A stretch of 63,233 bases of DNA from Neobacillus dielmonensis (GTDB taxonomy: Bacteria > Bacillota > Bacilli > Bacillales > Cytobacillaceae), in contig NZ_HG942081.1 of assembly GCF_000612665.1 (NCBI RefSeq), positions 1-63,233 on the forward strand. Direction: 5' to 3'. Shown in pieces: positions 52,203 to 59,160 of the stretch. The notes beneath the pieces are model-generated. The model did no database searches, was not told where the DNA came from, and worked only from the letters and a program-made list of their open reading frames with translations. Positions within the stretch are counted from its first letter, which is position 1, and every line of letters starts with the position of its first letter. The position numbers and the translations under genes are program-made.

Positions 52203-52676
52203 ATGGACATGAAGCACCTTATGGAATGGCTGGAGTTGGCTAAAAAATATCAGTCTGGTGACTTTTGGAACAGTATTTTTGAGCAGGCCTCCGTGAATGA
52301 TTTCATGAAGGAGGTGCAAGATTTCCCGCCACCACCTGGTACCGAGCGTTCAACGGGCCAAAAGCAAAGCTTTCCCCCAACCGACATTTACCTGACGGAT
52401 GATGAGGTTCTAATTGTTTCAAACCTGGCAGGATACCGAAAGGAAAATCTCCAGTTATCTTTGGCAGGAACGAAATTAATGATCAAAGGCACAGGCGGCC
52501 AAATGAACCCCGGAACGCCGGTACTAAAAGAAAGACACCAAGGAGACTTTCAGCGTGTCATTGAGCTTCCTGAACCAGTCTCTTCAAATGAATTGACGGC
52601 AAAATTTCATAGTGGACTCCTCTTCATTTCCTATAAGCGTCAATTCAAAAACGAGGAATATGTAGAAATAGAATAG
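52203..52676 (+). CDS. Hsp20/alpha-crystallin family protein (CotM/CotP-like)
   Basis: This 157-residue protein has an alpha-crystallin domain from about residue 58: PPTDIYLTDDEVLIVSNLAGYRKENLQLSLAGTKLMIKG, then RHQGDFQRVIELPEPVSSNELTAKFHSGLLFISYKRQ. An N-terminal helical region (1-55) precedes it. Small heat-shock proteins hold unfolded proteins; bacillar relatives CotM and CotP are spore coat proteins. Its place beside GerP-like genes favours a spore role. GGGGGAA precedes the ATG. Confidence 0.85.
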   Translation: MDMKHLMEWLELAKKYQSGDFWNSIFEQASVNDFMKEVQDFPPPPGTERSTGQKQSFPPTDIYLTDDEVLIVSNLAGYRKENLQLSLAGTKLMIKGTGGQMNPGTPVLKERHQGDFQRVIELPEPVSSNELTAKFHSGLLFISYKRQFKNEEYVEIE

Positions 52677-52714
52677 ATTTTAAAAAAAATATACAGTAAG
52701 CTTGGTGAAGGGGA

Positions 52715-53551
52715 ATGGATATAAAAAATTTATTCAACCAAAACAAAGACCAAGGAAAATCTGAAAACAAAATGGACGAGCGGCATGTTACCAGAATGAA
52801 TGCACTGGAGGTTCAGGTCAAGCAATTGCTGCAGTTTGAAAAACAGGCCCGTCCGCTACTGCTTAGAATGAATCAGGGGGAGAGGGAGGTGGAGCGGCGT
52901 ATGGACCCATTTCCTTCGGAATCGCTGGTGGATAAAAAGGAGTATGACCAATTGCTGCGAAAGGTAATGGGTCTGGAACAGAAATTGAATCATATCCAAA
53001 CGGCGGTTTCGTCCTTTCAAGATAGCTCCCCCAATCAGAATGAATCCAGGGAAGAGCATGGTATGTCCGCTATCCAAGAGAAGATGAAAGCACTTGAAAC
53101 AAATTTTTTATTGTTAAATGAAGTACAAGCTGTGATTTTGAAACAAATGACTGATTTATCACATAAACTTGCGGAACTAAGCAATCAGACTAGTAAAGCT
53201 GAAACCCAAGAGTCTAACCAGGAACCCCTGTTTAAAACGCTCTATATTGATAAACTATTTTTAGATAAATATGAACAAAACAACAATTTTGCCCAATTGG
53301 GAATTAAGGAATTGAGCGGGGCTCTCAACATAGGTGCGACTTATGGCAAAGATGTAGTACCCAAGGCGGTAACCGAACAAATTCAGGAAGACGTCGCGCA
53401 AATGAAGGCGATGAAAGAACAGATGTACCAAAAGCAACCCAGCGGGCAAGAACCAGAATTCGAAGACCAAGAGGATTCTACTGAAGAAACGGATATAGAA
53501 TTTACCAATATCCAAATAGTTGATGATTCTTCTTTTGAAGACATGGAATGA
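52715..53551 (+). CDS. GerPC-like spore germination protein
   Basis: This 278-residue protein has helical, coiled-coil segments at about 25-60, 75-105 and 120-160, then a C-terminal block YIDKLFLDKYEQNNNFAQLGIKELSGALNIGATYG near 183-217. The FxQLxIxxLxGxLNIG pattern is the signature of GerPC, a component of the GerP coat-permeability complex. It is longer than typical GerPC (about 205 residues) and ends in an acidic tail (EFEDQEDSTEETDIEF). It completes the GerP-like locus, divergent from the four small genes. Confidence 0.7.
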   Translation: MDIKNLFNQNKDQGKSENKMDERHVTRMNALEVQVKQLLQFEKQARPLLLRMNQGEREVERRMDPFPSESLVDKKEYDQLLRKVMGLEQKLNHIQTAVSSFQDSSPNQNESREEHGMSAIQEKMKALETNFLLLNEVQAVILKQMTDLSHKLAELSNQTSKAETQESNQEPLFKTLYIDKLFLDKYEQNNNFAQLGIKELSGALNIGATYGKDVVPKAVTEQIQEDVAQMKAMKEQMYQKQPSGQEPEFEDQEDSTEETDIEFTNIQIVDDSSFEDME

Positions 53552-53581
53552 AGGGCCTACAGATTGGTGTAAGTCCTTTTT
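53549..53581 (+). terminator. Weak terminator after the GerPC-like gene
   Basis: AAGGGCCTAC and GTAAGTCCTT pair with one mismatch and one wobble, followed by TTTT. Confidence 0.5.
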
Positions 53582-53655
53582 GTTTGGATTTTTTAGCTAT
53601 GGTAAAATGACTTTAGATTTAGCTTTAAAAGTTATAGCGAAAGGATTTATACCGT

Positions 53656-54819
53656 ATGACATTTTTAGAAACAATCAAACCTCACTTAACGAGTGAAGAT
53701 ATTTTAGTTCAACAAACCGTTCTGCACGCCCTTCATGATTTTCCAAGTGTTCCAGAAGAGTGGACCGTTCAATTGCTTAAAGAAGCATTTCAGAACAAAG
53801 ACAAGCTGACCTCGATTCTCATTTATGTGGACCATCAGATCATCAATGAGGAAGCGATTAAAATTCTGCTTGAAAACATCCCTAAAATGGAAAAGGCAAT
53901 GACTCACTTAGCGATAAATCTGTTCAATCAGGTAGATGTGGAACTCGCACTAAAATATAAGGAGCAGTTACAACCATATCTGCCAAAGGATACCTGGACA
54001 TTATACGAACTTATCACATCCGGTACGAAGGAAAATGTAATGAGAGCCTATCAAAATATCATCGATAAGCTCGAGCATGCGCCTTCCTACGAACATGAAC
54101 AATTTGTGAAAGCAAAAAAATTGGCAAAATGTCTGGTTGATAATGGCTGGATGACAGCGGAGGAAATTGACAGAGTAATTCAAGAAGATTTAAAGGAATC
54201 ATGGTTTTCTTTTAAGGGAATTTTGTCTGTGTACATGATTGGTTTAATGAACTTAGATCAATATATCCCTGTGCTGGCAGGTTTGCTGACCCGTGATGAG
54301 GATGTTCTATTAGAAGAAGTGGCTGATGTGTTAATTCGTTTCCAATCAGATGAGGTGGTAAAAGAAGTAGCGCCATATTTAAGACGATCAGAATCGCTCA
54401 TTTTTGCCAGTTCAATTGTCGAAAATATCAAATCAGATTTTGCTGTTGGGACATTAAGGGAGGCCTACCGGACCACAGATGAGGAAGAAGATCAAGATTT
54501 GCTGATTGAAGCACTCTGCCATCAACTGTCAAAAGAAGCATTGCCGGAAATCTCCGAGCATATGAACAAGGAATACTTCTCCAGCCTTGTGGATATTGAA
54601 CAGGTGGTCTATGGTTACTATTCTATCATTGGGGAGCAGCATCCAGACATGGAATATTGGAGACAAGGAGCGCTGGAGCGGGAAATGGACTTTAGGGAGG
54701 AACCGAAACAAGGAGACCTGCTGCATAGCGTTCCTGTGAGAAATGACAACAAAGTTGGCCGCAATGACCCTTGCCCATGCGGAAGCGGTAAAAAATATAA
54801 AAAGTGCTGCGGAAAATAA
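53656..54819 (+). CDS. SEC-C motif protein with HEAT-like helical repeats
   Basis: This 387-residue protein consists of alpha-helical repeats through most of its length (for example [24 protein letters not shown] and [12 protein letters not shown] pairs). It ends in the SEC-C metal-binding motif [21 protein letters not shown], whose [13 protein letters not shown] chelates zinc as in the SecA tail. SEC-C proteins of this kind often bind ribosomes or protein-export partners, but the role is unknown here. A bidirectional terminator follows. Confidence 0.85.
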   Translation: MTFLETIKPHLTSEDILVQQTVLHALHDFPSVPEEWTVQLLKEAFQNKDKLTSILIYVDHQIINEEAIKILLENIPKMEKAMTHLAINLFNQVDVELALKYKEQLQPYLPKDTWTLYELITSGTKENVMRAYQNIIDKLEHAPSYEHEQFVKAKKLAKCLVDNGWMTAEEIDRVIQEDLKESWFSFKGILSVYMIGLMNLDQYIPVLAGLLTRDEDVLLEEVADVLIRFQSDEVVKEVAPYLRRSESLIFASSIVENIKSDFAVGTLREAYRTTDEEEDQDLLIEALCHQLSKEALPEISEHMNKEYFSSLVDIEQVVYGYYSIIGEQHPDMEYWRQGALEREMDFREEPKQGDLLHSVPVRNDNKVGRNDPCPCGSGKKYKKCCGK

Positions 54820-54828
54820 AAACGTTTA

Positions 54829-54866
54829 AAAAGGCGTATCTGATCGTTAATTAAGGTACGCCTTTT
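54829..54866. terminator. Bidirectional terminator between SEC-C and CarD genes
   Basis: AAAAGGCGTA at 54829-54838 pairs with TACGCCTTTT at 54857-54866, with A- and T-runs at the two ends. Confidence 0.88.
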
Positions 54867-54874
54867 CGCTATGT

Positions 54875-55381
54875 TCATTTTGTTAGTTGGATGCTTAACT
54901 TGCTGGTTGCCTTTTGAATGATATCATCAAAAGTGGTGTTCAATGCGATGGCCATTTCTTTGAATAAGACGCCTTGGATGGATGACATGAGTCTGCGGTC
55001 ATGTTCACTCTGTTTTTTACCGGTCAATTCAGTTTCATGTTTTTTTCGCATTAATGTATTAAGTACTCTTGCAATTTCCATGCGGTTTCTAGTGTTAACA
55101 ATGTTGGTAAAGGTTTGTTCCCGCAGATTGGCATTGTCAATCCAGTCCACTCCTGGTAATTCGAAGGAATCTAAAATTTGCTCTGCTTCACTTATGCTGA
55201 TAATATCTTGCATAGCAATCGTTTTATTGTCGACAGGAGTACTAATCGTTAAGCCATTATCTTTGAGTGGATGCAATACATAGTAGGTTCTGGTTACACC
55301 GTTAATGGTCTTGTCACAAATGTCTTCGATCTGGCAAACACCATGCATTGAATAGATGACTATATCCCCAATATTGAACAT
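54875..55381 (-). CDS. CarD/CdnL-family transcriptional regulator
   Basis: The protein has 168 residues. The N-terminal Tudor-like domain FNIGDIVIYSMHGVCQIEDICDKTINGVTRTYYVLHP is the RNA-polymerase-binding domain of CarD, CdnL and TRCF; the rest is helical with EIARVLNTLMRKKHETELTGKKQSEHDRRLMSS. Such factors bind the RNA polymerase beta subunit and stabilise open complexes. The start is behind TAGGAG. Its promoter and the divergent MarR promoter share an operator, so its level is probably set by that MarR protein. Confidence 0.9.
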   Translation of the reverse strand: MFNIGDIVIYSMHGVCQIEDICDKTINGVTRTYYVLHPLKDNGLTISTPVDNKTIAMQDIISISEAEQILDSFELPGVDWIDNANLREQTFTNIVNTRNRMEIARVLNTLMRKKHETELTGKKQSEHDRRLMSSIQGVLFKEMAIALNTTFDDIIQKATSKLSIQLTK

Positions 55382-55406
55382 GTCTCATACTCCTATACTC
55401 TAAGTT

Positions 55407-55421
55407 GTCAACTGGGTTGAC
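55407..55421. promoter_or_regulatory. Operator box 1 of the CarD-MarR region
   Basis: GTCAACTGGGTTGAC is a 15-nt dyad with 6-bp arms. It lies just downstream of the predicted carD start point, where a bound repressor would block elongation. It is enclosed by 10-bp arms CTATACTCTA (55393-55402) and TAGAGTATAG (55428-55437). Confidence 0.7.
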
Positions 55422-55430
55422 GTTTACTAG

Positions 55431-55459
55431 AGTATAGTGTTTATTTGATGTTTTGTCAA
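55431..55459 (-). promoter_or_regulatory. carD promoter
   Basis: On the minus strand TTGACA (55459-55454), exactly 17 nt and TATACT (55436-55431) form a near-consensus sigma-A promoter. The -35 element is the left half of operator box 2. Confidence 0.75.
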
Positions 55460-55469
55460 CTAAGTTGAC
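55455..55469. promoter_or_regulatory. Operator box 2 shared by both divergent promoters
   Basis: GTCAACTAAGTTGAC is a second dyad with the same arms as box 1, centred 48 bp away. Its left half is the -35 of carD on the minus strand and its right half is the -35 of the MarR gene on the plus strand. Confidence 0.75.
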
Positions 55470-55493
55470 GTCGCAAGGGCGATTTTGTATAGT
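55465..55493 (+). promoter_or_regulatory. marR promoter
   Basis: TTGACG (55465-55470), exactly 17 nt and TATAGT (55488-55493) form a good sigma-A promoter 28 bp before the MarR start codon. Confidence 0.75.
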
Positions 55494-55520
55494 AGGCCTA
55501 TAAAGATAGAGGTGAAATTA

Positions 55521-55949
55521 ATGAATCCTGAAATCCAGCACTTAGACGTAATCGACCTAATCAGTGAACGTCATGGCAAATTGCGAAAACTAGCAGAGGA
55601 TTTATGGAATGACAACAGCAACATATACATTTCAAACTCAGAATGGTATATCATGTCGAGAATATATAAAAAACAGCCAACTATAGCATACGTTTCAAAA
55701 AATGTAGATATATCACGCCAAGCAACCCATAAGTTTATCAAAAGCTTAGAAGCAAAAGGACTAGTCGAAATAAGCAACGTAGAAAATAACAAAAAAGATA
55801 AACGCCTTCAACTTACACCATTTGGAGAAGAATGCTATGAAAAAAACGAATCCCTAAAAGCCACCATTATCAATAAAATCGTTAATCAAATCGGAGCAGA
55901 AAAATTAGTCCAGCTAAAAGAAATCCTAAGATTAGATTGGGGAGTGTGA
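55521..55949 (+). CDS. MarR-family transcriptional regulator
   Basis: This 142-residue protein has a winged helix: SNSEWYIMSRIYKKQPTIAYVSKNVDISRQATHKFIKSLEAKGLVEISNVENNKKDKRLQLTPFGEE. The wing KKDKRLQLT is the MarR hallmark. ATG 55521 follows GAGGTGA; the longer frame from 55485 starts inside the promoter and is rejected. It probably binds the two GTCAAC-N3-GTTGAC boxes and controls itself and CarD (inference). A 10-bp hairpin (GTGAAGCAGG/CCTGCTTCAC, 55946-55975) overlaps its stop. Confidence 0.88.
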   Translation: MNPEIQHLDVIDLISERHGKLRKLAEDLWNDNSNIYISNSEWYIMSRIYKKQPTIAYVSKNVDISRQATHKFIKSLEAKGLVEISNVENNKKDKRLQLTPFGEECYEKNESLKATIINKIVNQIGAEKLVQLKEILRLDWGV

Positions 55950-56085
55950 AGCAGGGGGAGGTTCTCCTGCTTCACCATTTAGGAGAAGAGAAGTTCACAA
56001 TGGTTTCATTTTTATCACCATGGATTAGTGTTTTTCTATGCTATCTTAAATATACAAACTTCTAAAATCCTTGGAGGTTACTATT

Positions 56086-56328
56086 ATGAGTTGTGGATGT
56101 TCATCAAGACTTAAAGATGGAAAAGCAGTCGTTGACCATGTGAAAAGCAAAGGAAAACAAGGTAAAGCACCATTAGTTCCTCACAAGATTCATTGCGACT
56201 GTGGCGAAACATTTACCTTGGAAACAGTGATTATGGACTGTCCAAAATGCGGCATGACCTATGCTGTAACACCTTGCGGATCAGATGATATCAACAATAT
56301 TAAACAAGCAGGGATACATTACGTATAG
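56086..56328 (+). CDS. Small zinc-ribbon-like protein
   Basis: This 80-residue protein has an N-terminal CGCSS, CDCGETF and then CPKCG, with a last cysteine in TPCGSDD. The paired CxC/CxxC motifs suggest a zinc or iron-sulfur binding site. ATG 56086 follows GGAGGT. It faces the nitrate reductase operon across a bidirectional terminator. I do not recognise a family name; a role in metal handling or protein assembly is possible but unproven. Confidence 0.75.
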   Translation: MSCGCSSRLKDGKAVVDHVKSKGKQGKAPLVPHKIHCDCGETFTLETVIMDCPKCGMTYAVTPCGSDDINNIKQAGIHYV

Positions 56329-56358
56329 ATTGGCACGGTGCTAAAAAGCAGAAAATAG

Positions 56359-56400
56359 AAAGGCATAAACCAATGGTGCAAAGCTAAAGTTTATGCCTTT
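56359..56400. terminator. Bidirectional terminator of the nar operon
   Basis: A perfect 12-bp stem (AAAGGCATAAAC at 56359-56370, its complement at 56389-56400) lies 4 bp beyond the narI stop and also serves the small zinc-ribbon gene. Confidence 0.9.
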
Positions 56401-56404
56401 TCCA

Positions 56405-57094
56405 TTAAATATGATTCTGTTTAGGCGTCCGTTTTCTATAGATTACATAGCTGCGCGACAAATAACGGACAGGGACGCTAAATACATGGACAAGGCGGGT
56501 AAACGGCCAAGCCGCAAAGATTCCTAATACAGCCAAAATATGAATCCTAAACCATACTGGAACCGCACTCAAATAGTCAGCATTGGCACGAAACGTAAGC
56601 ACACTGCGTAACCAAGGGCCGATCGTGGTTCGATAATCGAATCCATTGGGATCGATGTTTAAAAACGTTGCGGATAGACCAGATAGAATGACAATCACTA
56701 GAAATACAAGTGTAAGCCAATCTCCCGTTGTGCTGGTGACAATCAAACGGCGAACTGTCATCCGGCGATACAGCAGAATGAGAATCCCGATGGCCGCAGC
56801 AAGCCCTGCAGGGATACCGCCGATGAGGGCAATTGTATGGTATTGATGCTCTGTAACTCCCAGTGCTTCGTACACGTCAATTGGTATCAGCAGACCCATG
56901 ACGTGGCCGCCAAAGACGAACAAAATTCCGAAATGAAAAAGATTACTTCCGAGACGAAGCAGCTTTTTTTCCAAAAGTTCACTGGATTTGGATGTCCAGC
57001 CAAATTGGTCATGTTGGTAGCGGTATATATGTCCGCCGATAAAAATCGTCAGGACAATGTAAGGGAGCACGCCCCATAAAAATTGTTCGAACAT
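56405..57094 (-). CDS. narI: Respiratory nitrate reductase gamma subunit NarI
   Basis: This 229-residue membrane cytochrome b with five hydrophobic segments passes electrons from menaquinol to NarH. Heme-ligand histidines are seen in IGGHIYRYQHD near 22, LFHFGILFVFGGHVMGL near 53-65, and RIHILAVLGIFAAWPFTRLVHV near 185-205. Its start overlaps the end of narJ by 46 bp, yet it has its own GGAGGAGTGAGG site. It is the last gene of the operon. Confidence 0.95.
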   Translation of the reverse strand: MFEQFLWGVLPYIVLTIFIGGHIYRYQHDQFGWTSKSSELLEKKLLRLGSNLFHFGILFVFGGHVMGLLIPIDVYEALGVTEHQYHTIALIGGIPAGLAAAIGILILLYRRMTVRRLIVTSTTGDWLTLVFLVIVILSGLSATFLNIDPNGFDYRTTIGPWLRSVLTFRANADYLSAVPVWFRIHILAVLGIFAAWPFTRLVHVFSVPVRYLSRSYVIYRKRTPKQNHI

Positions 57095-57645
57095 ATTTCC
57101 TCACTCCTCCGTACAAGCTTGATAATGCCGGCACTCTTCATCGCAAGCAAAATTGCTTTAAATATATGTCCATATAAGTTATGCGTTGGATCCAAGTGAT
57201 CGGCAATTTCTTTAATTTGATCATAGTATCGCTCCAAAATAGGTTTAGAGGTCGCAAGGTCTACTAGGCCGGCGAATTCTAGCATCACCGGAAGATAATC
57301 AGGAAGCTCTTTGTGGGTAACTAGGAATCCATGGATTTTATAATAGTTTTTTAGGAACAGCAGGTCCATGCCTCTTTCGCGTTGTTCTCCATTGGTCAAA
57401 TACGTAACATACAGATTTGTTTTTTTGCCAAAGTCGAATGTATTGACATAGATGGAAACCAAGTCGACAGGGGACAAGGCCCTTGCTTTTTCTAGAAATT
57501 GCTGAAGTTCATTGGTGGCTTCAAAGAATGATAGGTTACCAGCTTCTTCAGCTGCTTCTGCAAGAATATCTTGAAAATCTTGATCTGGATAATTTAATAA
57601 AATGGAACAATATTGAAAAACCGGATTTATATCCTCGTGATTCAT
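57049..57645 (-). CDS. narJ: Nitrate reductase assembly chaperone NarJ
   Basis: This 198-residue soluble chaperone has the NarJ/TorD-like block LVSIYVNTFDFGKKTNLYVTYLTNGEQRERGMDLLFLKNYYKIHGF near 60-105 and DYLPVMLEFAGLVD near 115-128. It inserts the molybdenum cofactor into NarG and is not part of the final enzyme. The last 15 or so residues are read from narI sequence in another frame and are unlikely to be conserved. Confidence 0.93.
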   Translation of the reverse strand: MNHEDINPVFQYCSILLNYPDQDFQDILAEAAEEAGNLSFFEATNELQQFLEKARALSPVDLVSIYVNTFDFGKKTNLYVTYLTNGEQRERGMDLLFLKNYYKIHGFLVTHKELPDYLPVMLEFAGLVDLATSKPILERYYDQIKEIADHLDPTHNLYGHIFKAILLAMKSAGIIKLVRRSEEICSNNFYGACSLTLS

Positions 57646-57693
57646 GGTTCCTCACCTGCTTTCAGTTGAGTTATAAAAAGGGGGCAGAACCCG

Positions 57694-59160
57694 TTAAAGG
57701 GTTCCGCAGGCACCCGGTCCGCCGGCAAAAGCCAGTCCGCAGCTGCCTTGCTCACTATAAAGATCCGCCACTTCCTCACGGTGGGAAGCAGGTATAACAA
57801 ACCGGTCTTCATACTTGGCAATCGCCAGCAAGCGATACATATCTTGAATATCCTGTTCGGTTAAGCCTAAATCTTCAATAACTGCGAAATTAGGTGTTTT
57901 GTTGGTTTGGACGCTTCTCATATAGGTTCTCATTACGGCCATCTTTTTCAGGGTGGTTCGGATATGGGTTTCATCACCAGCGGTAAGCAGGTTTGCCAAG
58001 TACTCAATTGGAATCCGCATCTGATCGATCGCAGGGAAGATGTCCTCGGTGCTAGAAGTGCTGCCAACCCCTTCAAACATGTTCATAATCGGGCTTAACG
58101 GCGGAATGTACCATACCATTGGCAGGGTGCGATATTCCGGATGAAGCGGCAGGGCAATCTTCCAGTCCATAATCATTTTATAGATTGGGGATTTTTGCGC
58201 CGCTTCAATAAATTCCATGGGAATGCCTTCTTCTTTGGCCTTGGCAGCCACTTTAGGATCATGCGGGTCCAAAAATACTTCCAACTGCTTATGGTAAAGG
58301 TCTTTTTCTTCCGCCATGGCGGCTTCCTGAACCTTGTCGGCATCATACAACATGACGCCCAGGTAACGAATTCGGCCCACACAGGTTTCCGAGCAAATCG
58401 TCGGCAGACCGGCTTCAATTCTAGGAAAACAAAGTGTACATTTTTCTGCTTTATTGGTCTGCCAGTTAAAATAAACTTTTTTATAAGGGCAGGAAGACAC
58501 ACAATGTCTCCAGGCACGGCAAGCATTTTGGTCCACTAGAACAATGCCATCCTCATCCCGTTTGTACATCGCTCCTGACGGACAGGCGCTGACACAGGAT
58601 GGATTGATGCAATGTTCACAGATTCTTGGAAGATACATCATAAACACGTCTTCAAACTCGGTGCGAATTTGGTTTTCCATTTTTTCTACATTTGGGTCTT
58701 TTAACCCGGTGATATGTCCTCCGGCCAAGTCATCTTCCCAGTTTGGCCCCCAAAGAACCTCCATGAATTCGCCAGTTAGAGATGACTTAGGGCGGGCGAC
58801 TGGCTGGGTTTTGCGCATCGGGCTGTTGGTCAGTGTTTCATAATCATAATTCCAAGGCTCGTAATAATCGTCGATCTCCGGAAGGTTAGGATTGTAAAAC
58901 AGATTGAGCAAGCGATTTGTTTTGGAACCAGACTTTAATTGGAGTTTGCCGTTTTTGATTTTCCAGCCCCCCTTGTACTTTTCTTGGTCTTCCCAGCGTT
59001 TTGGATAGCCGATGCCAGGCTTGGTTTCGACGTTGTTAAAGTACATATATTCTGCACCTGGACGATTCGTCCAGGTATTTTTGCAGGTGACACTGCAGGT
59101 ATGGCAGCCGATACATTTATCTAAATTCATGACCATTCCAATTTGCGCTTTAATCTTCAA
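57694..59160 (-). CDS. narH: Respiratory nitrate reductase beta subunit NarH
   Basis: This 488-residue iron-sulfur protein has the first ferredoxin cluster motif NLDKCIGCHTCSVTCKNTW at 14-32, then CEHCINPSCVSACPSGAMYKR, and CRAWRHCVSSCPYKKVYFNW. The tryptophan replacing a cysteine in the last motif marks the [3Fe-4S] centre, as in other NarH proteins. CTLCFPRIEAGLPTICSETC completes the set. It relays electrons from NarI heme to NarG. It overlaps narG by 11 bp. Confidence 0.96.
   Translation of the reverse strand: MKIKAQIGMVMNLDKCIGCHTCSVTCKNTWTNRPGAEYMYFNNVETKPGIGYPKRWEDQEKYKGGWKIKNGKLQLKSGSKTNRLLNLFYNPNLPEIDDYYEPWNYDYETLTNSPMRKTQPVARPKSSLTGEFMEVLWGPNWEDDLAGGHITGLKDPNVEKMENQIRTEFEDVFMMYLPRICEHCINPSCVSACPSGAMYKRDEDGIVLVDQNACRAWRHCVSSCPYKKVYFNWQTNKAEKCTLCFPRIEAGLPTICSETCVGRIRYLGVMLYDADKVQEAAMAEEKDLYHKQLEVFLDPHDPKVAAKAKEEGIPMEFIEAAQKSPIYKMIMDWKIALPLHPEYRTLPMVWYIPPLSPIMNMFEGVGSTSSTEDIFPAIDQMRIPIEYLANLLTAGDETHIRTTLKKMAVMRTYMRSVQTNKTPNFAVIEDLGLTEQDIQDMYRLLAIAKYEDRFVIPASHREEVADLYSEQGSCGLAFAGGPGACGTL

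Noticed and set aside
52026..52319. 97-residue minus-strand frame across the Hsp20 start
   Set aside because: It covers the sigma-E-like promoter region and the start of the Hsp20 gene and lacks a ribosome binding site.
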